A stretch of 64,000 nt of DNA from Branchipolynoe longqiensis (GCA_030323885.1 JASIRB010002297.1:51272-115271), one strand, 5' to 3'. Positions 1 to 11,153 are shown, numbered from the stretch's first letter. Notes: generated by a model not told the origin, from the letters alone. Numbers and translations are program-made.

Positions 1-309
1 TTCGCCAGCGGTAGATTACTGTGGGGTACACTTTAAACAACTAGAAAGAGATAAGATTAAAGCATTAAAAAGAAGCAAATGTGGATCTCTGAGGAAAGAA
101 AGTCAGATATTTACTGGTGGCTAAAAAATATGAGGAGGTCAAGAAAATTAAGAAGGGAATCTAGAATTACTAACAGATCCTTCCCGCATGGGATGGGGTG
201 CACATACGGAGTCCACACAGACGGAAGGATGTTGGTCTCCAGATGAAATGGCACCCATAAATATTTTAGAACTAAAAGCAATTTATTTTGCCCTAAAAAG
301 TGTATGTAC
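1..309 (+). pseudogene. DIRS-like retrotransposon, RNase H N-terminal half
   Basis: From about 164 to 309 one frame reads as the start of a DIRS-type RNase H: TDPSRMGWGAHTES carries the first catalytic Asp and INILELKAIYFAL the conserved Glu. Upstream bases (1-160) read as the RT/RNase H linker only with frame changes. RNase H removes the RNA strand during element replication. The frame breaks at 309 where a LINE is inserted and resumes at 3299, so this is half of one gene. The element probably begins left of the window. The family is known for a YR in place of an integrase, and a YR remnant is present at 4130-4465. Confidence 0.75.
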
Positions 310-311
310 GT

Positions 312-1241
312 AATGACAGACAGCACATTAATGCAATGAACCAAACAAAGAAAGGTGGAGGGGTTGCGATTTACTGCAAAGCCACCAAAAACCTAGACAC
401 TGAAAAGCTAAAACCAACAAATCTCTCAAATGAGCACATAGAGCTACTACGGTGCCTAATAAAAAATGAAAAGCAAGCAAATGTAGCCATAGCGAGCCTC
501 TATAGGCCACCGTCAGGTGAAATTGAAGTATTCCTTGAAGAACTAGAAAAGAGCATAAACACTGTAAAAAAATCAACAAATGCAGAAATCGTTGTGCTAG
601 GGGACTTCAATGTGAATTACAGCAGCAATGACAAAAATAAACTAATGCTGCAAACCACCATCAAGATCTTAGGCCTGCAGCAGCTCATCACTGAAAACAC
701 AAGGCTAAGCAACAATAGCTCAACAATAGACCTAATATTAACCAACTCAAATCATGCCACAAAATGGGGCACTAGAAGCTGGGGTATAAGCGACCACAAA
801 CTAGTATATGTAACCAGGAAAAAGCTTAAAAGCACAAATCACTATGAATACAAAATGGGCAGGTCCTTAAAAAACTACTCAGAAGATACATTAAAAAATC
901 ATCTGCACCAAAACATAAACAACATCACACAAAACAGAGATGATGTTGATATCTATTGGGACAACATCATCACAGAAATAAGAAAATCAATTGATGAAAT
1001 GTGTCCCATGAAGAAAATAAAAGTACAAAAAAACCAAGACCCTTGGGTAGACAAAGACCTGCTAACACTCATCACAACCAAAAGTAAACTGGGTGATAAA
1101 GCAAAACGCACAGAAACAATAGAAGACAAACTGGCCTACCGCATCGCCAAAAAAAAACAACATAATAAAGCAGGACAAAGACTGGGGAAGCAACACAAAC
1201 AAATTCAGGAAAAATGTAAACCTATTATTCCCAAAAAATAA
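312..1241 (+). pseudogene. LINE endonuclease domain, truncated at the 5' end
   Basis: Open for about 310 codons. It starts at KGGGVAIYCK, mid-way through the exonuclease/endonuclease/phosphatase fold, then shows the IASLYRPP strand, the catalytic GDFNVNY motif and the distal ISDHKLV motif. The N-terminal motifs (Asn and the SETW-type Glu) are missing because of 5' truncation. This domain nicks target DNA to prime reverse transcription. The C-terminal third is a lysine-rich linker to the RT. The frame ends at 1241 and RT coding resumes at 1282 after an indel, so the original single ORF2 is broken. Confidence 0.8.
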
Positions 1242-1281
1242 CAAAGAAGAGCATACAAACTTCCAAGATAACGAAGGGGCA

Positions 1282-2507
1282 ATGCTCACAGACAAAGATG
1301 CAGCAAACAAACTGAACAGACACTTTGCAACAATAGGGCAAAAGCTGTCAGAAAAATTCAAAAAAAGATGGGAAAACAGATCAGGAACTGTGGAGAACGA
1401 AATCCCCACCTGCAAAACAGATATGATAGAAGTAAAAAAATTAATAAATGACATAGACACGAATAAACCAAGTGGAATAGATGAAATACCAACAAAAATA
1501 CTGAAAGAGGCACTCCAAGCCATCCCGGCCACCATAGTAGACCTATTCAACATCTCCTTTGAGCAGGGGCGTTTTATCTCAGCCTGGAAAATGGCAACCA
1601 TCACCCCCATTCACAAGGGTGGAGACAAACAAAACATGGTAAACTACAGGCCAATATCAATTCTTCAAACCCCAGGCAAGCTAATTGAAAAAGTGTTACA
1701 TAGACACATCAATGAACACCTGGAAAAAAATGATATACTAAACGAAAGACAAGGGGGCTTCAGGAAACTGCACTCCACATCAAAAACAATAGCTAACCTA
1801 ACAAATGACATAATGGCATCAATGAACCCAAAACAATTAGTTGGAGCCGCCTTCATTGACTTCAGCAAGCATTTGACACAGTAGACCACAAAATACTACT
1901 GGAAAAACTAAAAACCATGGGCATAAAATCCAACACTATGGATTGGATAAGATGCTACCTGAACAACAGGCAACAGAAAACAAAAATAAACAATACACTA
2001 TCAGACAACAAATCTTTATAATCTATATAAACGACCTTGAAAAATGGTTGCAAACTGAATGCCTCCCACTACTATATGCGATAATAAATAAATACGCAAA
2101 TGGCAACCACTCAGCTATGAGGTAATAACTAAACTAAATAAACTCCTACTAAAAGTAGACGAGTGGTGTGAGTCCAACAAAATAACCATCAACACAAGCA
2201 AATCAAAAACAGTATTCTTCTAGCATAAACAAATGCCAGAAAGAAAACTGCACTGTAAGTTAGGAAACCAAACATTAGAAAATGTAGACCATTACAAATA
2301 CCTAGCCTTGAGTTGGACAGCCAACTAAACTACAACATATGTATAAATAAAATTATCCAGAAAGTAAACCACAAACTGTGGCTATTTGCAAAGCTGAGAG
2401 ACTACATGACACACAAAATGTCAATAAAAATCTTCAAGGGCATGGTGCTCCCCTATTTTGACTATGGAGGTTTAAACTACATGGGTGCGAGAAAAGGAAA
2501 CTTCTAA
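1282..2507 (+). pseudogene. LINE reverse transcriptase, frameshifted
   Basis: The frame 1282-1884 shows RT fingers and palm: IDEIPTKILKEA, VNYRPISILQTPGKLIE and a GGFRKLHST motif, ending at AAFIDFSK. A one-base loss there destroys the continuation into the usual AFDTVDH motif. At 1943-2125 only the IYINDLEKW segment is recognisable. The FADD/YADD region near 2070-2090 is altered and out of frame. At 2313-2507 the thumb-like part (KLWLFAKLRDYMT, LPYFDYG) is readable. Several separate breaks make this copy inactive. Confidence 0.8.
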
Positions 2508-3298
2508 AACAAACTGCAAACACCAGCAGAACAGAGCCTAAAAATCTGTCTAAGAGTAGACAAGCTGGGGGCACCAACCTTGATACAGTAACAACAAAGA
2601 AACCAAAGTGAAACTACTAGCAAATAGGAGAAAAATAGAGAATAATTCATTTGAAAACATTAGCAATAGCTATAGTCCCAAAACAGAAACGATCTAACAA
2701 AACCACAAAGGGCTACTAGAGCAAATAATGCATCACTACTAAAGCAGACCAAAGCCGCATAAAAGCTTCATGCAGAGAAGCACGTTGGGAAATAGCTGCC
2801 AAGTTTGTGTAATGCGTTACATTTTTGTTGTTCGACAAATTCCTGACCTAAAAACTTACAAAAAATATCTGTGCAAAATAAGGCTAGGAAACCCCCAGTA
2901 AGCTGCACTGCAAAGGGCATGTGATATGTCACGGCCCACCAGCGGGATGCCCAATGGAAGGTAACCATGCCAAAAGTAGCCAGATAACACACCACACAGC
3001 TACGTACAAGCCTATGATATGTAAATAGGAGTAGGCTAGTCTAGTAATAAGAGTAGAAAAATAAAAACATCTATACCAAGAAAATCAAAAAAAACTAACA
3101 TAGGCTACTAACCATACCAACCAATTATCTATCTGCTACTGAAATGCAGGCAATCAAATACCTTATCAGCAGCCACTGTGTGGTAAGATAACACCAACAC
3201 TACAACTGGCCAGCATTGAAAACAAGCCTGGGTACCCGGGCTTATATGCTATGGACAGTATAAATACAGCCTCAATTAAAAAAAAAAAAAAAAAAAAA

Positions 3299-4085
3299 TG
3301 TAGATTAGAAAATAAACATATTAGGATAAGAACAGACACTACAACCCTTGCTTATGTAAAAAAACATGGGGGGGCACAAAATCAGAGGATTGCTTAATAG
3401 AAACGGTAAAGATATGGGAATGGGCAGAGTTATATAACAATTGGTTAACGATTACACATATACCGCGTGTAGAAAACATCTTGGCAGATCTATGTTCTGG
3501 AAGGTTCTTAGATCATTTGGAATGGAAATTAAATGAAAGTATTTAAAATATTTTATGTGAAAAGTGGGGTACACCTATTATAGACATGTTCGCATCTATA
3601 CTAAATGCCCAATTACCTATATATATGAGCTGGGAACCAGAACCAGAAAACTGGAAAACAGACGCTTTCTCATTTGACTTGGGAAATAATTTCATTTATT
3701 GCTTCCCACCATTCAGCCTCATCCCCCGGGTAGAAAGAAAACTAAAGAAGGACAGGACGAGGGCGATTGTAGTCGCCCCACACTGGCCAGCTCAGTCGTG
3801 GCATCCAATACTACAAGAGGAGTCTGTAGAACAGCACCGGTTCCCAAGGAAGGAGGGAAACGTATATGGGACAGGGCACCTAAAAGGAGAAAGGTCGGAC
3901 AAGGGACTAAGCAGTATAAGATTAACAAGGTACCTCTTTTGGCCAGAACATTACAGGGGTATGATGTAGACAATAAAACTCTCCAGTACTTTTAATTCAC
4001 TTGGAGAGATTCCATGAGAAAAAATTATCTTACCCATGGCCCTTTGGTCAACCGATTGATACCCAACTGACAGTAAAATTTGTGT
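3299..4085 (+). pseudogene. DIRS-like RNase H C-terminal half and pol/YR linker
   Basis: The frame resumes at RIRTDTTTLAYVK, where the Asp is the third RNase H carboxylate. A run of Gs at 3368-3374 shifts the frame. From 3586 it reads the DIRS hallmark linker: DMFASILNAQLPIY, SWEPEPENWKTDAFSF and YCFPPFSLIPRV, then RAIVVAPHWPAQSWHPIL. This linker follows RNase H and precedes the YR in DIRS1-like elements. Further frame breaks occur near 3850. Together with 1-309 it forms one pol remnant. Confidence 0.8.
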
Positions 4086-4129
4086 AGTGAAAAAAATAAG
4101 AGGTTATGTGGAAAGAACGGAGAAGGTGA

Positions 4130-4465
4130 GGAGAGAAAATACGCAACTTTTACTCTCTTACATAGGACCGCATGGACCTATCTCCAGATCAAGGACCGCA
4201 TGGACCTATCTCCAGAGCAAAGCTTGCCCGATGGACCATTGGAGTATTAAACCTAGCAGGGATAGATACCACTAGGTACAGGGGAAATAGCACCAGAGGT
4301 GCATCAGCGTCTTCGTCGAAAGCCATGAGGGCAAATCTTAATGCAATTATGCAAAATGCCTCCTGGCAAGACAGCAATAGTTTTGCTAAGTTCTACTATA
4401 AATCAATTGATGATCCTGGTGAGGTACAACAGACAATTCTAAACAGAACATTGGTACGACGTTAA
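4130..4465 (+). pseudogene. DIRS tyrosine recombinase remnant
   Basis: The C-terminal part of a DIRS YR, read at 4172-4465: LARWTIGVLNLAGIDTT, then RYRGNSTRGASAS and FAKFYYKSIDD. The family box is HSTR (HxxR). Here the His is replaced by Asn (NSTR), so a catalytic residue is lost. The nucleophile region FYYKS is retained. Upstream, 4130-4190 carries a short duplicated PHGPIS segment in shifted frames, indicating deletions. The YR normally integrates the circular cDNA. Confidence 0.75.
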
Positions 4466-5010
4466 ATAAAACATGGATGTCTGTAGGTATGTGCTCATAT
4501 TGAGATGGTTATAGGGTTAAATATCAAAAGGCATACTTACGTGTATTTAGCTATATATTTATATATAGAAACAAACAAAGCTAGGAGATGGCTATACGAC
4601 AAGTGAAAAACCAAATTAAAGAATTAATTGATAACTGTTAACAAAAGTAATAATGGTGACTGAGAAAGAAACATGTATTCATTACAAGATGAATAAAAGG
4701 CCCAGTTGGGATGATTTAAAAAATAAACGTTGAGAAATGAAAGAGTTCTATTTGGAGAAAATGCTGGACGATATGTCTCAATAAACTGGACAAATGTTGC
4801 TAAACGTGTGAAAGCACGGTAATTATAATATTACAGAAAGCGAAAAGCGTGAACAACAGTGAGACAGAACGGATAAGAACCACGAGAGAAGGAAAGGAAG
4901 GAAGAAAGTAGAGGGGAAGGTAAAGAGCCAAGAATGAAGGTCGGTACACAAAAAACTATGTCTCAAAGGCTCTCCCCGGATACTTAACTTCCGGTGTTCG
5001 GAAGATGAAG
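4466..5010. other. AT-rich DNA after the DIRS element, nothing coding
   Basis: No ORF with recognisable content. Probably the DIRS 3' non-coding end followed by degraded DNA. A purine-rich patch lies at 4855-4930. Confidence 0.5.
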
Positions 5011-5015
5011 TAAGA

Positions 5016-5383
5016 ATATGATAGTTATACTAGACTTACCTGTAAGTTGACGTATTACTAGGATTCTTACGAATCTATGAATACGAAGGTAAGGATAAGG
5101 GACCCACCCTCCCACACCTATAAAGGAGAGAAGGGACAACCCGATAACTCGAGTATAAAGATAAAAGATTAAGGATTGACAGAAATTTTTAGGAATATTT
5201 AAGGGGGTTAGGGGTCCTGATCCTGGTGTTAGGTTTTTTGTTTCCCTCCAACTACGAATACTGAGGCTACTTCCGGCCTGCGCGAGCTTGACCTCTCCCC
5301 TGATCCTTACCTTCGTATTCGTAGCTTCGTAAGAATCGTAGTAATACGTCAACTTACAGGTAAGTTTAGCATAACTATCATAT
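5016..5383. mobile_element. Fold-back MITE of about 370 bp with about 78-bp terminal inverted repeats
   Basis: The left arm, about 5016-5092 (from TATGATAGTTATACTAGAC to GGTAAGGATAAGG), is the reverse complement, with a few mismatches, of the right arm at about 5306-5383 (CCTTACCTTCGTATTCGTAG to ATAACTATCATA). The ORF across it is a by-product of the repeat. No transposase is present and no clear target-site duplication was found. Likely a non-autonomous DNA transposon. Confidence 0.75.
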
Positions 5384-5479
5384 AAGTGCACCAGTATCTA
5401 AGGTAACATCTAGAATCAAATCTAGATGATTACTTTGGTTTGCAGCTTTAAGATGAAAAAAGGACTGGCGCACATCATA

Positions 5480-5625
5480 ATATTGTCAGAGGGTGGAGGG
5501 AGGGATTTTTGCATTGGAAATATTGTGTCGAGAGCAGTATTTGAATCTACACTTCTTACCATTCCGGGGCTAGTGTCCTGACCATTAGACTATCTAGAAT
5601 TCCTGATGCAATTACCCTCTCCATG
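5480..5625 (-). repeat. tRNA-derived SINE head, copy 1
   Basis: On the minus strand it carries a tRNA-like head, with A-box-like TAGTCTAATGGTCAG and a B-box-like segment around TTCAAATACTGC. It matches the copies at 5640-5975, 48660-48905, 61255-61370 and 61380-61695. Confidence 0.65.
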
Positions 5626-5639
5626 TGTACCCCTGTATT

Positions 5640-5975
5640 TGTCCGCTGGCCTGAGAGGTCAGTGCAGACTACTACACTCGTCCCCTGTGAATCGTAAGTC
5701 TTTTGAATAGTGTACGTTAATAAATCATGTCATCCTGAAAATTACATACATACATATATGTACACGTACACAGGGTAGTTTCACTAACGGTACAGCAAAT
5801 AGCTTGTACAGGATCCTGGTCATGGAAACCAGTATCGGAGGTGGTGGTAGGGGTGGGGTTTACAACAGAGAAATATAGTGCCTAAAGCAGGATTCTTTAC
5901 AAGCACACTTCTTACAATTCTCGGGCTAGGATCCGAACCATTATGCTATTTAGACTCCCCGATGCAATTACCCTA
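5640..5975 (-). repeat. tRNA-derived SINE, copy 2
   Basis: A minus-strand tRNA-like head near 5875-5975, then a body containing the segments CAGGATCCTG (5811-5821) and GACGAGTGTAGTAGTCTGCA (about 5660-5682). The same body occurs at 61380-61570, establishing a repeat family of about 310 bp. Confidence 0.65.
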
Positions 5976-6855
5976 CCCCCACCTGCCAATGTGACTCCTT
6001 GTCTCAGAGCTCAATGCTTGTTTGTTGAGGATTTTACGGCTTGGCAACATCTAAGGTAATATATCATGACAGGTACCAACTTTTTGGGGAGTCACCTGTA
6101 CAAAATTGAGTTGTGGGTTAAGTTGTGCATATTTTTCAGGGTATTTATATTTGTTGTCCACCCTGGACTATATATTGTGATGTAAACTTGTTTATATACA
6201 CAATTTTACTCGACCCTTTTATCACTGTGCATCAAGAACACGTGAAGTATTATGGTGAAAGGCCTGCGTGTTGAAGTATATGCAGACTTGCCTACCCCAA
6301 CTTTCCTATTTGTGTACTCCAGTGAAAAATATTTGTGTATTTTACACATAAAGAATTGTTTAAAATAAATTTAAATTGTGTATTTTCCTGATGCTTTTTG
6401 GCATACACAATTTGAATGTTGCATATGGGCGTACTCCGGCTTAGAAATTGAAGGATAGGCGTGTCTATATATGGTGACATTGTAATAAATTGTCTTCCTC
6501 GAACTTATTCTTATACCTCTGTCTGTGCCCGGCAAGTAGTGTCTATCAAATGTCCTGTTAACAACATCTGACAAGCTTTGAATAATTTTCAATGTGATGT
6601 GGACATCTAAAATATGAAAAATAAGACAACCTTTGTATTGAATGAAGTCAGGTGTATTTAACGATTGGATACTATGGATTTCAGTTAATGTAGTCATTGT
6701 CTTATACCTATATAATCATTGTCTTATACCCATGCCGTATACTACATAGTAATGATAATAAATCGTGATTTTGTTGTATTTACCCCATCCTTTTATCCTT
6801 TTTCTTTTTTATTAATTTGAACAAATTTGTTTAAAAAAACATTGTTTATTCATAT
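5976..6855. other. AT-rich DNA without recognisable genes
   Basis: No conserved protein motif in any frame. A short duplicated segment (TCATTGTCTTATACC) occurs at 6697-6735. Confidence 0.5.
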
Positions 6856-6859
6856 TTTC

Positions 6860-7370
6860 TTTTTGTTTTTCATTCAGAATAGGATTAAGGAAAAGAAAAA
6901 AGGAAAAAGAAGAGCCAACGAAATTGAAGAAAACTGAAAGAAAGAGAATAAAGAAACAATAATAGGAGAGAGAAAGGGAATAAAAGAAGGACAAAAGAAG
7001 AAGGGAAGGAGAGAAGAAAGAAAGAAGAAAGACTACACAAATTAGAATTGAGAAAAAGAAGAAAGCACGAAGAAAGATTAAAAGAATTAAAATTAGGAAA
7101 AAGAAGAAAGGAAGACAGAAGATATATAAAAAAAATAATTAAATAGAAGAAAGATTAAATAGATTACAAATTAAGAGAAAGAAGAAAGAAAGAATAACAA
7201 AAATGTGACTTAAGAAAAGGAAGAAGAAAGACTAAAATAATTGAAAGAAAGAAGAACGAAAGATTAAACAAATTAAAATTAAGAAAGAAGAAAGATTAAA
7301 CAAATTAAATTAAGAAAAAGGAGAAAGGAAGAACCAAAGAAGAAAGATATAAAAGAAGAAAAAAAAACGG
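6860..7370 (+). repeat. Polypurine (GA-rich) tract upstream of the DMRT exon
   Basis: About 500 bp almost entirely A and G on the plus strand, built from variations of AAGAAAGA, AAATTAAGAAAAAGAAG and GGAAGAAAG. It ends a few bases before the DMRT start codon. It may form 5' UTR or proximal promoter. Long purine strands can form triplex DNA, but nothing here shows that they do so. Confidence 0.8.
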
Positions 7371-7376
7371 GCAACA

Positions 7377-8010
7377 ATGCAGTCAAAGCACAGCTCGGGA
7401 AAGAAGCGAACCCCGAAATGCTCGCGATGTAAAAACCACGACATTATAACAGAAATCAAAGGCCACAAGCGCTATTGCCACTGGCGAAACTGCGTTTGCG
7501 ACCTGTGTAGCCGGCTGCAGCAGCGCCAGAAGGTGATGGCCGAGCAGGTGGCGCTGCGCCGGCACCAGGACGAGGAGGAGCGGCGGGGGCTGTGCGTCCT
7601 CATCCCGGACGACGAGCTCACCGAGCACGACGGCGGAGGCGGCGGGGGTGGGGGCGGGGGTGGGGGTGGGGGCGGGGGCAAGGCCCGCCGGCCGCTGTGC
7701 ACGCGCTGTCGCAACCACGGCTTCAAGTCGAGCCTAAAGGGTCACAAGCACAGCTGCAGTTTTAAGAACTGCACCTGCCCCCGCTGCCTGCTCATCAAGG
7801 ACCGCAGCCTACTGAACCGCCAGGTGGCGCCAGGGTGCGGCGGTGGCGGAAGCGGTGTGGGAGGGGGCGGGGGAGGGGTAGGGGGTATCGGGGTGGTTGG
7901 GGTTGGTGTGGGCGGAGGCGGAGGCGGAGGCATCTTTGCAGACGACGGCGGAGGCGGCGGAGGAGGCGGCGGAGGTGGCGGGGGCGCGAACCCGGCCCTG
8001 GCGATAATCA
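7377..8010 (+). CDS. DMRT-family protein, first coding exon with two DM domains
   Basis: A Doublesex/Mab-3-related transcription factor (sequence-specific nuclear DNA binding, usually in sexual development). DM domain 1 spans residues 12-64 with all eight zinc ligands (C15, C18, H21, H30, C34, C39, C41, C44) and a full C-terminal helix ending in QVALRRHQ. A run of 16 glycines (86-101) leads to DM domain 2 (residues 105-145: C108, C111, H114, H123, C127, C132, C134, C137), whose tail helix is short and divergent. A second glycine-rich stretch ends the exon. ATG 7377 has a CAACA context, and the preceding sequence is purine-rich, so a splice acceptor is unlikely. A consensus donor (GTGAGT) lies at 8011; the ORF beyond it is intron. 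No further exon is seen. Two-DM proteins are known (nematode MAB-3, and I believe decapod iDmrt proteins). Confidence 0.85.
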
Positions 8011-8016
8011 GTGAGT
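8011..8016 (+). promoter_or_regulatory. Splice donor ending the DMRT exon
   Basis: GTGAGT follows the last glycine/alanine-rich codons (PALAIIS). Beyond it the frame loses DMRT character and runs into a TGATAA microsatellite. Confidence 0.6.
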
Positions 8017-8118
8017 TTAACGTTTTTCTAAGGTTTAAAACAAAATTGTGGTGGGGAGGCCATGGTTTTTTTAATAATGGTTTTTACTCTTCTTTAAAAA
8101 AATAATTATTCTAATTGT

Positions 8119-8190
8119 CATGATAATAATGATGATAATGATGGTAATAGTGATAATGATAGCATTAGTAATAATGATAATGATAACAAT
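8119..8190. repeat. TGATAA-type microsatellite
   Basis: Imperfect repeats of ATGATAATGATGATAATG in the presumed DMRT intron. Confidence 0.7.
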
Positions 8191-8339
8191 TTATTTGGGC
8201 ATACACAATTTTAGTTTACCATATCAGCCTACCCCAGTAAAGTTGCAGAGTCCGATGTTTCCAAGTCTGACATTTTCTGACATAACATATATTAGGCTAG
8301 GTTGGTGGTTATTATCTACCTTATTTTAGTTTGAAGTAA

Positions 8340-9579
8340 TTTTGCTTTAAAATGAATAACTTAATTAATGTTGGCATGCTTGTCAAAACTCTTGACACCA
8401 TATACTTCAGCAGTTACATGTTCTATCAAATTGACTTAGTATTCCCTTCTATGCGGCATAAAATGCTTAATAAGTGCATCAGTATGTGAGTGATATGTAG
8501 ATTCAAATCTAGGTAAGCATCATTCTTTTGAAAATGTTATGCTTTTATTGGACTATGCGAATTTAAGACTTCGTGCAAAATATGCAAAAAATCATATATG
8601 TATGTTGTTCATCATTCAAGTGTCCACACCAAAATTAATTAGGCACGTGTTCCCTTCAAGTGTCTCCAAAGTCCGAACAAACCATAAGATTTTCTAACCC
8701 GAAACAGTCATCTAGATTTGAGCCTACATGTTCAACTCAAATAATGGTGCACTTATTGAGCATTGGTTGCTGCGTAGAAGGGCCGTGATCAATCATTAAA
8801 GCTGCATTGTCCCAGGAAAGCATCAAATTTGCAAAACCAATACAATTATCTACATTTGATTCTACATATCTAACTTAGATACTGATATATGTTATTGCCA
8901 CATACAAGGAGAGACTAAGTCAATTTAATAGAACCTGTTACTTTGAAGCCTAGGGTATGAGAATTTGAATGTGCATACCAAAATTAATTGTGCACGTTAT
9001 CACTTCAAATATCTCCAAAGCTAGCCATGCTATAACTACATATGTTACTAGGATGTAAAAACCCACCAAACTAAAAAGAAACTTTTATAGATTATAACAA
9101 TCTAACAAAAGAAAATGGCAGAAACTCAAAGTCATCCATCTATGCAGCTTTAACCCTTTAAAATAAATAAGTCACTTCAAACATAAAATACAGTAAATTA
9201 CAACGATCAATTTTATATTTATTTGGAAAAAATGTCAGAAATTCAAAGCTATTGGAGTCCTGATGGGTTGGTCATATCGGGAATATTCCTGACTTCATTG
9301 CCAGCATTCATGATCCCCCCTACCTGTTGATAGTATGGGCATCCTTCTTAGGCCAGTGAGCTGCCTTACACTGTCCTAGTTTGAAGTCATTCTTTACATC
9401 ATTTGCCATTTATCATCCCCGGCATTATGGTTGTCTCCGTACTGTCATTCTCATTTCTAGATTCACCATATTATCTTGTCACTATAGAACCTATCCTTGA
9501 AACCTGCATAGTCCGATGAAAATATACGATTTTCAAAACCAAAACCATTATCTAAATTTGATTCTACATCTCTAAAGGG
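8340..9579. repeat. Degenerate dispersed repeat region
   Basis: No coding content. The segment 8888-9030 (CAATTTAATAGAACCTGTTA, ACCAAAATTAATTGTGCACG, CTTCAAATATCTCC) recurs degenerately at 8620-8690 and at 29490-29605, beside the second CATAGGT block. These stretches probably belong to one transposon family. Confidence 0.5.
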
Positions 9580-9583
9580 CCTG

Positions 9584-9846
9584 TCACACTACGACCTATG
9601 GCGGTAGCTTATGCAGTTTTCGACCGATATGGGCCAGCATAGGTTCGGCATAGGTCGTATACGCTCGTCATAGGTCGTCATAGGTCGTCAAATGTCCAAC
9701 CTATGCCAGGGTATGGCTCATAGGTTGCTCATACACTCGGCATAGGTACGTCGGCGTACGCCGTCATAGGTTACGCGTAGGTTAGGGGTTATGTTATGTT
9801 GCACCGGTGTCCTCGGCGTATCTCTAGCGTATATAGCGTACCCCTG
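9584..9846 (+). mobile_element. PIF/Harbinger-like terminus with CATAGGT subterminal repeats
   Basis: Starts with GGGCCTGTCACACTACGACC, which resembles Harbinger/ISL2EU-type termini, followed by about a dozen CATAGGT or CCTATG motifs in both orientations, including a triple TCATAGGTCG. The same motif cluster occurs at 29080-29340 beside a MADF-type Harbinger gene. No transposase is present; a Gypsy LTR begins directly at 9847. Confidence 0.5.
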
Positions 9847-10390
9847 TGTACAATTTCCCGATAATTAGACATTGGCGGATGGTGTGAACTAGTCTATAGT
9901 GAATTACAATTGTTATATGAAAAGGTAAATGATATATAGGGCCAGAGGCATTAAGGTATCATGTGGTAGTGGTGATCCTTTACTGAGTTTTATATAGACA
10001 TTATGTAGTTTATAGATAGTGTGAGAGGGGCACTACTTTTAGTGTGACAGAGCCTTAGCAGCTCTGCTTACATACCCCCTCCCCCCCAACTGTTATTTAC
10101 AGACCACTGCACACCCAGACACAACAGGGCACTTTAGCCATAAACAACCAAGGCATGGATACAGGCATGCTGAATGTCCATTGGTAGATTGGAGAATGCC
10201 TACTGTTGATTGGAGGAGCTGGTCAGGTGTGACAGCCATCTTGGATTCTACAACCTATATAATAATAAAACAAGCAAGCTCCTTGTGGTTCCTTCTGCCC
10301 ACTCTATACTCTGCTTTTCTTACTCTTGCCTGTAGTGATTTCATATTTAGCCTGCCTACACAACTACAGCTGCCAGCCGTCGACTTTACA
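9847..10390 (+). repeat. Gypsy 5' LTR, family A
   Basis: Homologous to 31319-31899 (+) and 41260-41757 (-). Begins TGTACAATTTCCCG and ends GACTTTACA, with internal blocks GGTAAATGATATATAGGG, GTGTGAGAGGGGCAC and a C-run. A primer-binding-like site (AAATGGCGACAACG) follows the end, as in the minus-strand Gypsy at 41243-41259. This fits a 5' rather than a 3' LTR. Confidence 0.7.
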
Positions 10391-10958
10391 AAATGGCGAC
10401 AACGACAAGTTGCATGCCGTGTTGCCATGTAAAGTGGTGAGCACTTTACAAAATGGGGATCACGACGTGTTGAAACCGCTGGGTTTGAACCTGCACGACA
10501 TATTAGTGAGTAGTGACTATATTGACTGTGACGTGATAAATTCGGTGGTGTTTCAGTAGCATTTTAATTAGACTGTAACTTTAATATTGTGACTAGTAGC
10601 TATATGAACGGTATTTAATATAATAGTTCACTGGGAGTTGAATTAACGCACATGGTGTAATTTTGACGTTATGGACTAGGGCTATATATATTTTTTATAG
10701 ACAGTATCGTTGACTGGTAGTATTGGGACTTCAGTTTATATTATTAATGTTATTCCAAATTAAAAGAACTTTTTAAAGGACTTTGACTGGTTAGTTGAGG
10801 CTGTGTAGGTGGTGTTATTTTTTTTACTATCAATTTTTCTTTTATTCATCGTTTTAGAGGTATAAAATGATGTGAAATTACTTGTCGATGGGTTTGCTGA
10901 CAAGGAAGTGTCAATTCTTAAGGAAACATTAGTCTTTGACATTGGTATTGCTGTAATT
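10391..10958 (+). mobile_element. Gypsy 5' leader, truncated
   Basis: Matches, in opposite orientation, the leader of the Gypsy at 40750-41259: shared blocks TTTGACTGGTT, ACTATCAATTTTTCTTTTATTC, ATAAAATGATGTGAAATT and GGAAACATTAGTCTT. The match ends where a YR retrotransposon repeat begins at 10959, so no gag or pol of this copy remains here. A short duplicate of the LTR end (GCACTTTACAAAATGGGG) sits at 10441. Confidence 0.65.
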
Positions 10959-11153
10959 TACGAAGGCGGAGTCATGACGTGAATAGTGGTTAATCTTTAT
11001 TCAGAACAGGAAGGGGGGCGGTCAGCACTTAATTCTATGTGGACAGTTCAGATAGGTTACGAATCAATCACTATGTTCATGTCTACATGCAATCGGGTCA
11101 AATGTTATTCCTCATTTACAGGTCACAAGTGGGCGGGACCCGAACCCTCAACA
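10959..11153 (-). repeat. Split repeat B2 of the 11-15 kb YR element
   Basis: 195 bp, about 90% identical by eye to 11484-11678. Starts TACGAAGGCGGAGTCATGAC and ends CCCGAACCCTCAACA on the plus strand. Confidence 0.75.

Larger units (their letters stand above)
310..3298 (+). mobile_element. 5'-truncated LINE (Jockey/CR1-like) nested in the DIRS element
   Basis: A non-LTR retrotransposon starting inside its endonuclease domain and ending in a 21-base poly(A) at 3278-3298. It lies between two halves of a DIRS RNase H frame (break at 309, resumption at 3299). The bases ATGT before the left junction recur after the poly(A), consistent with a very short target-site duplication. Endonuclease and reverse transcriptase fragments lie at 312-1241 and 1282-2507. 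The region 2508-3277 is 3' UTR-like with no ORF. The clade call rests on the apurinic-type endonuclease plus an RT with an RPISIL motif. Confidence 0.85.

Noticed and set aside
7383..7933. Three minus-strand ORFs opposite the DMRT exon (Ala/Pro-rich)
   Set aside because: They are antisense shadows of GC-rich DM and polyglycine codons and have no domain.
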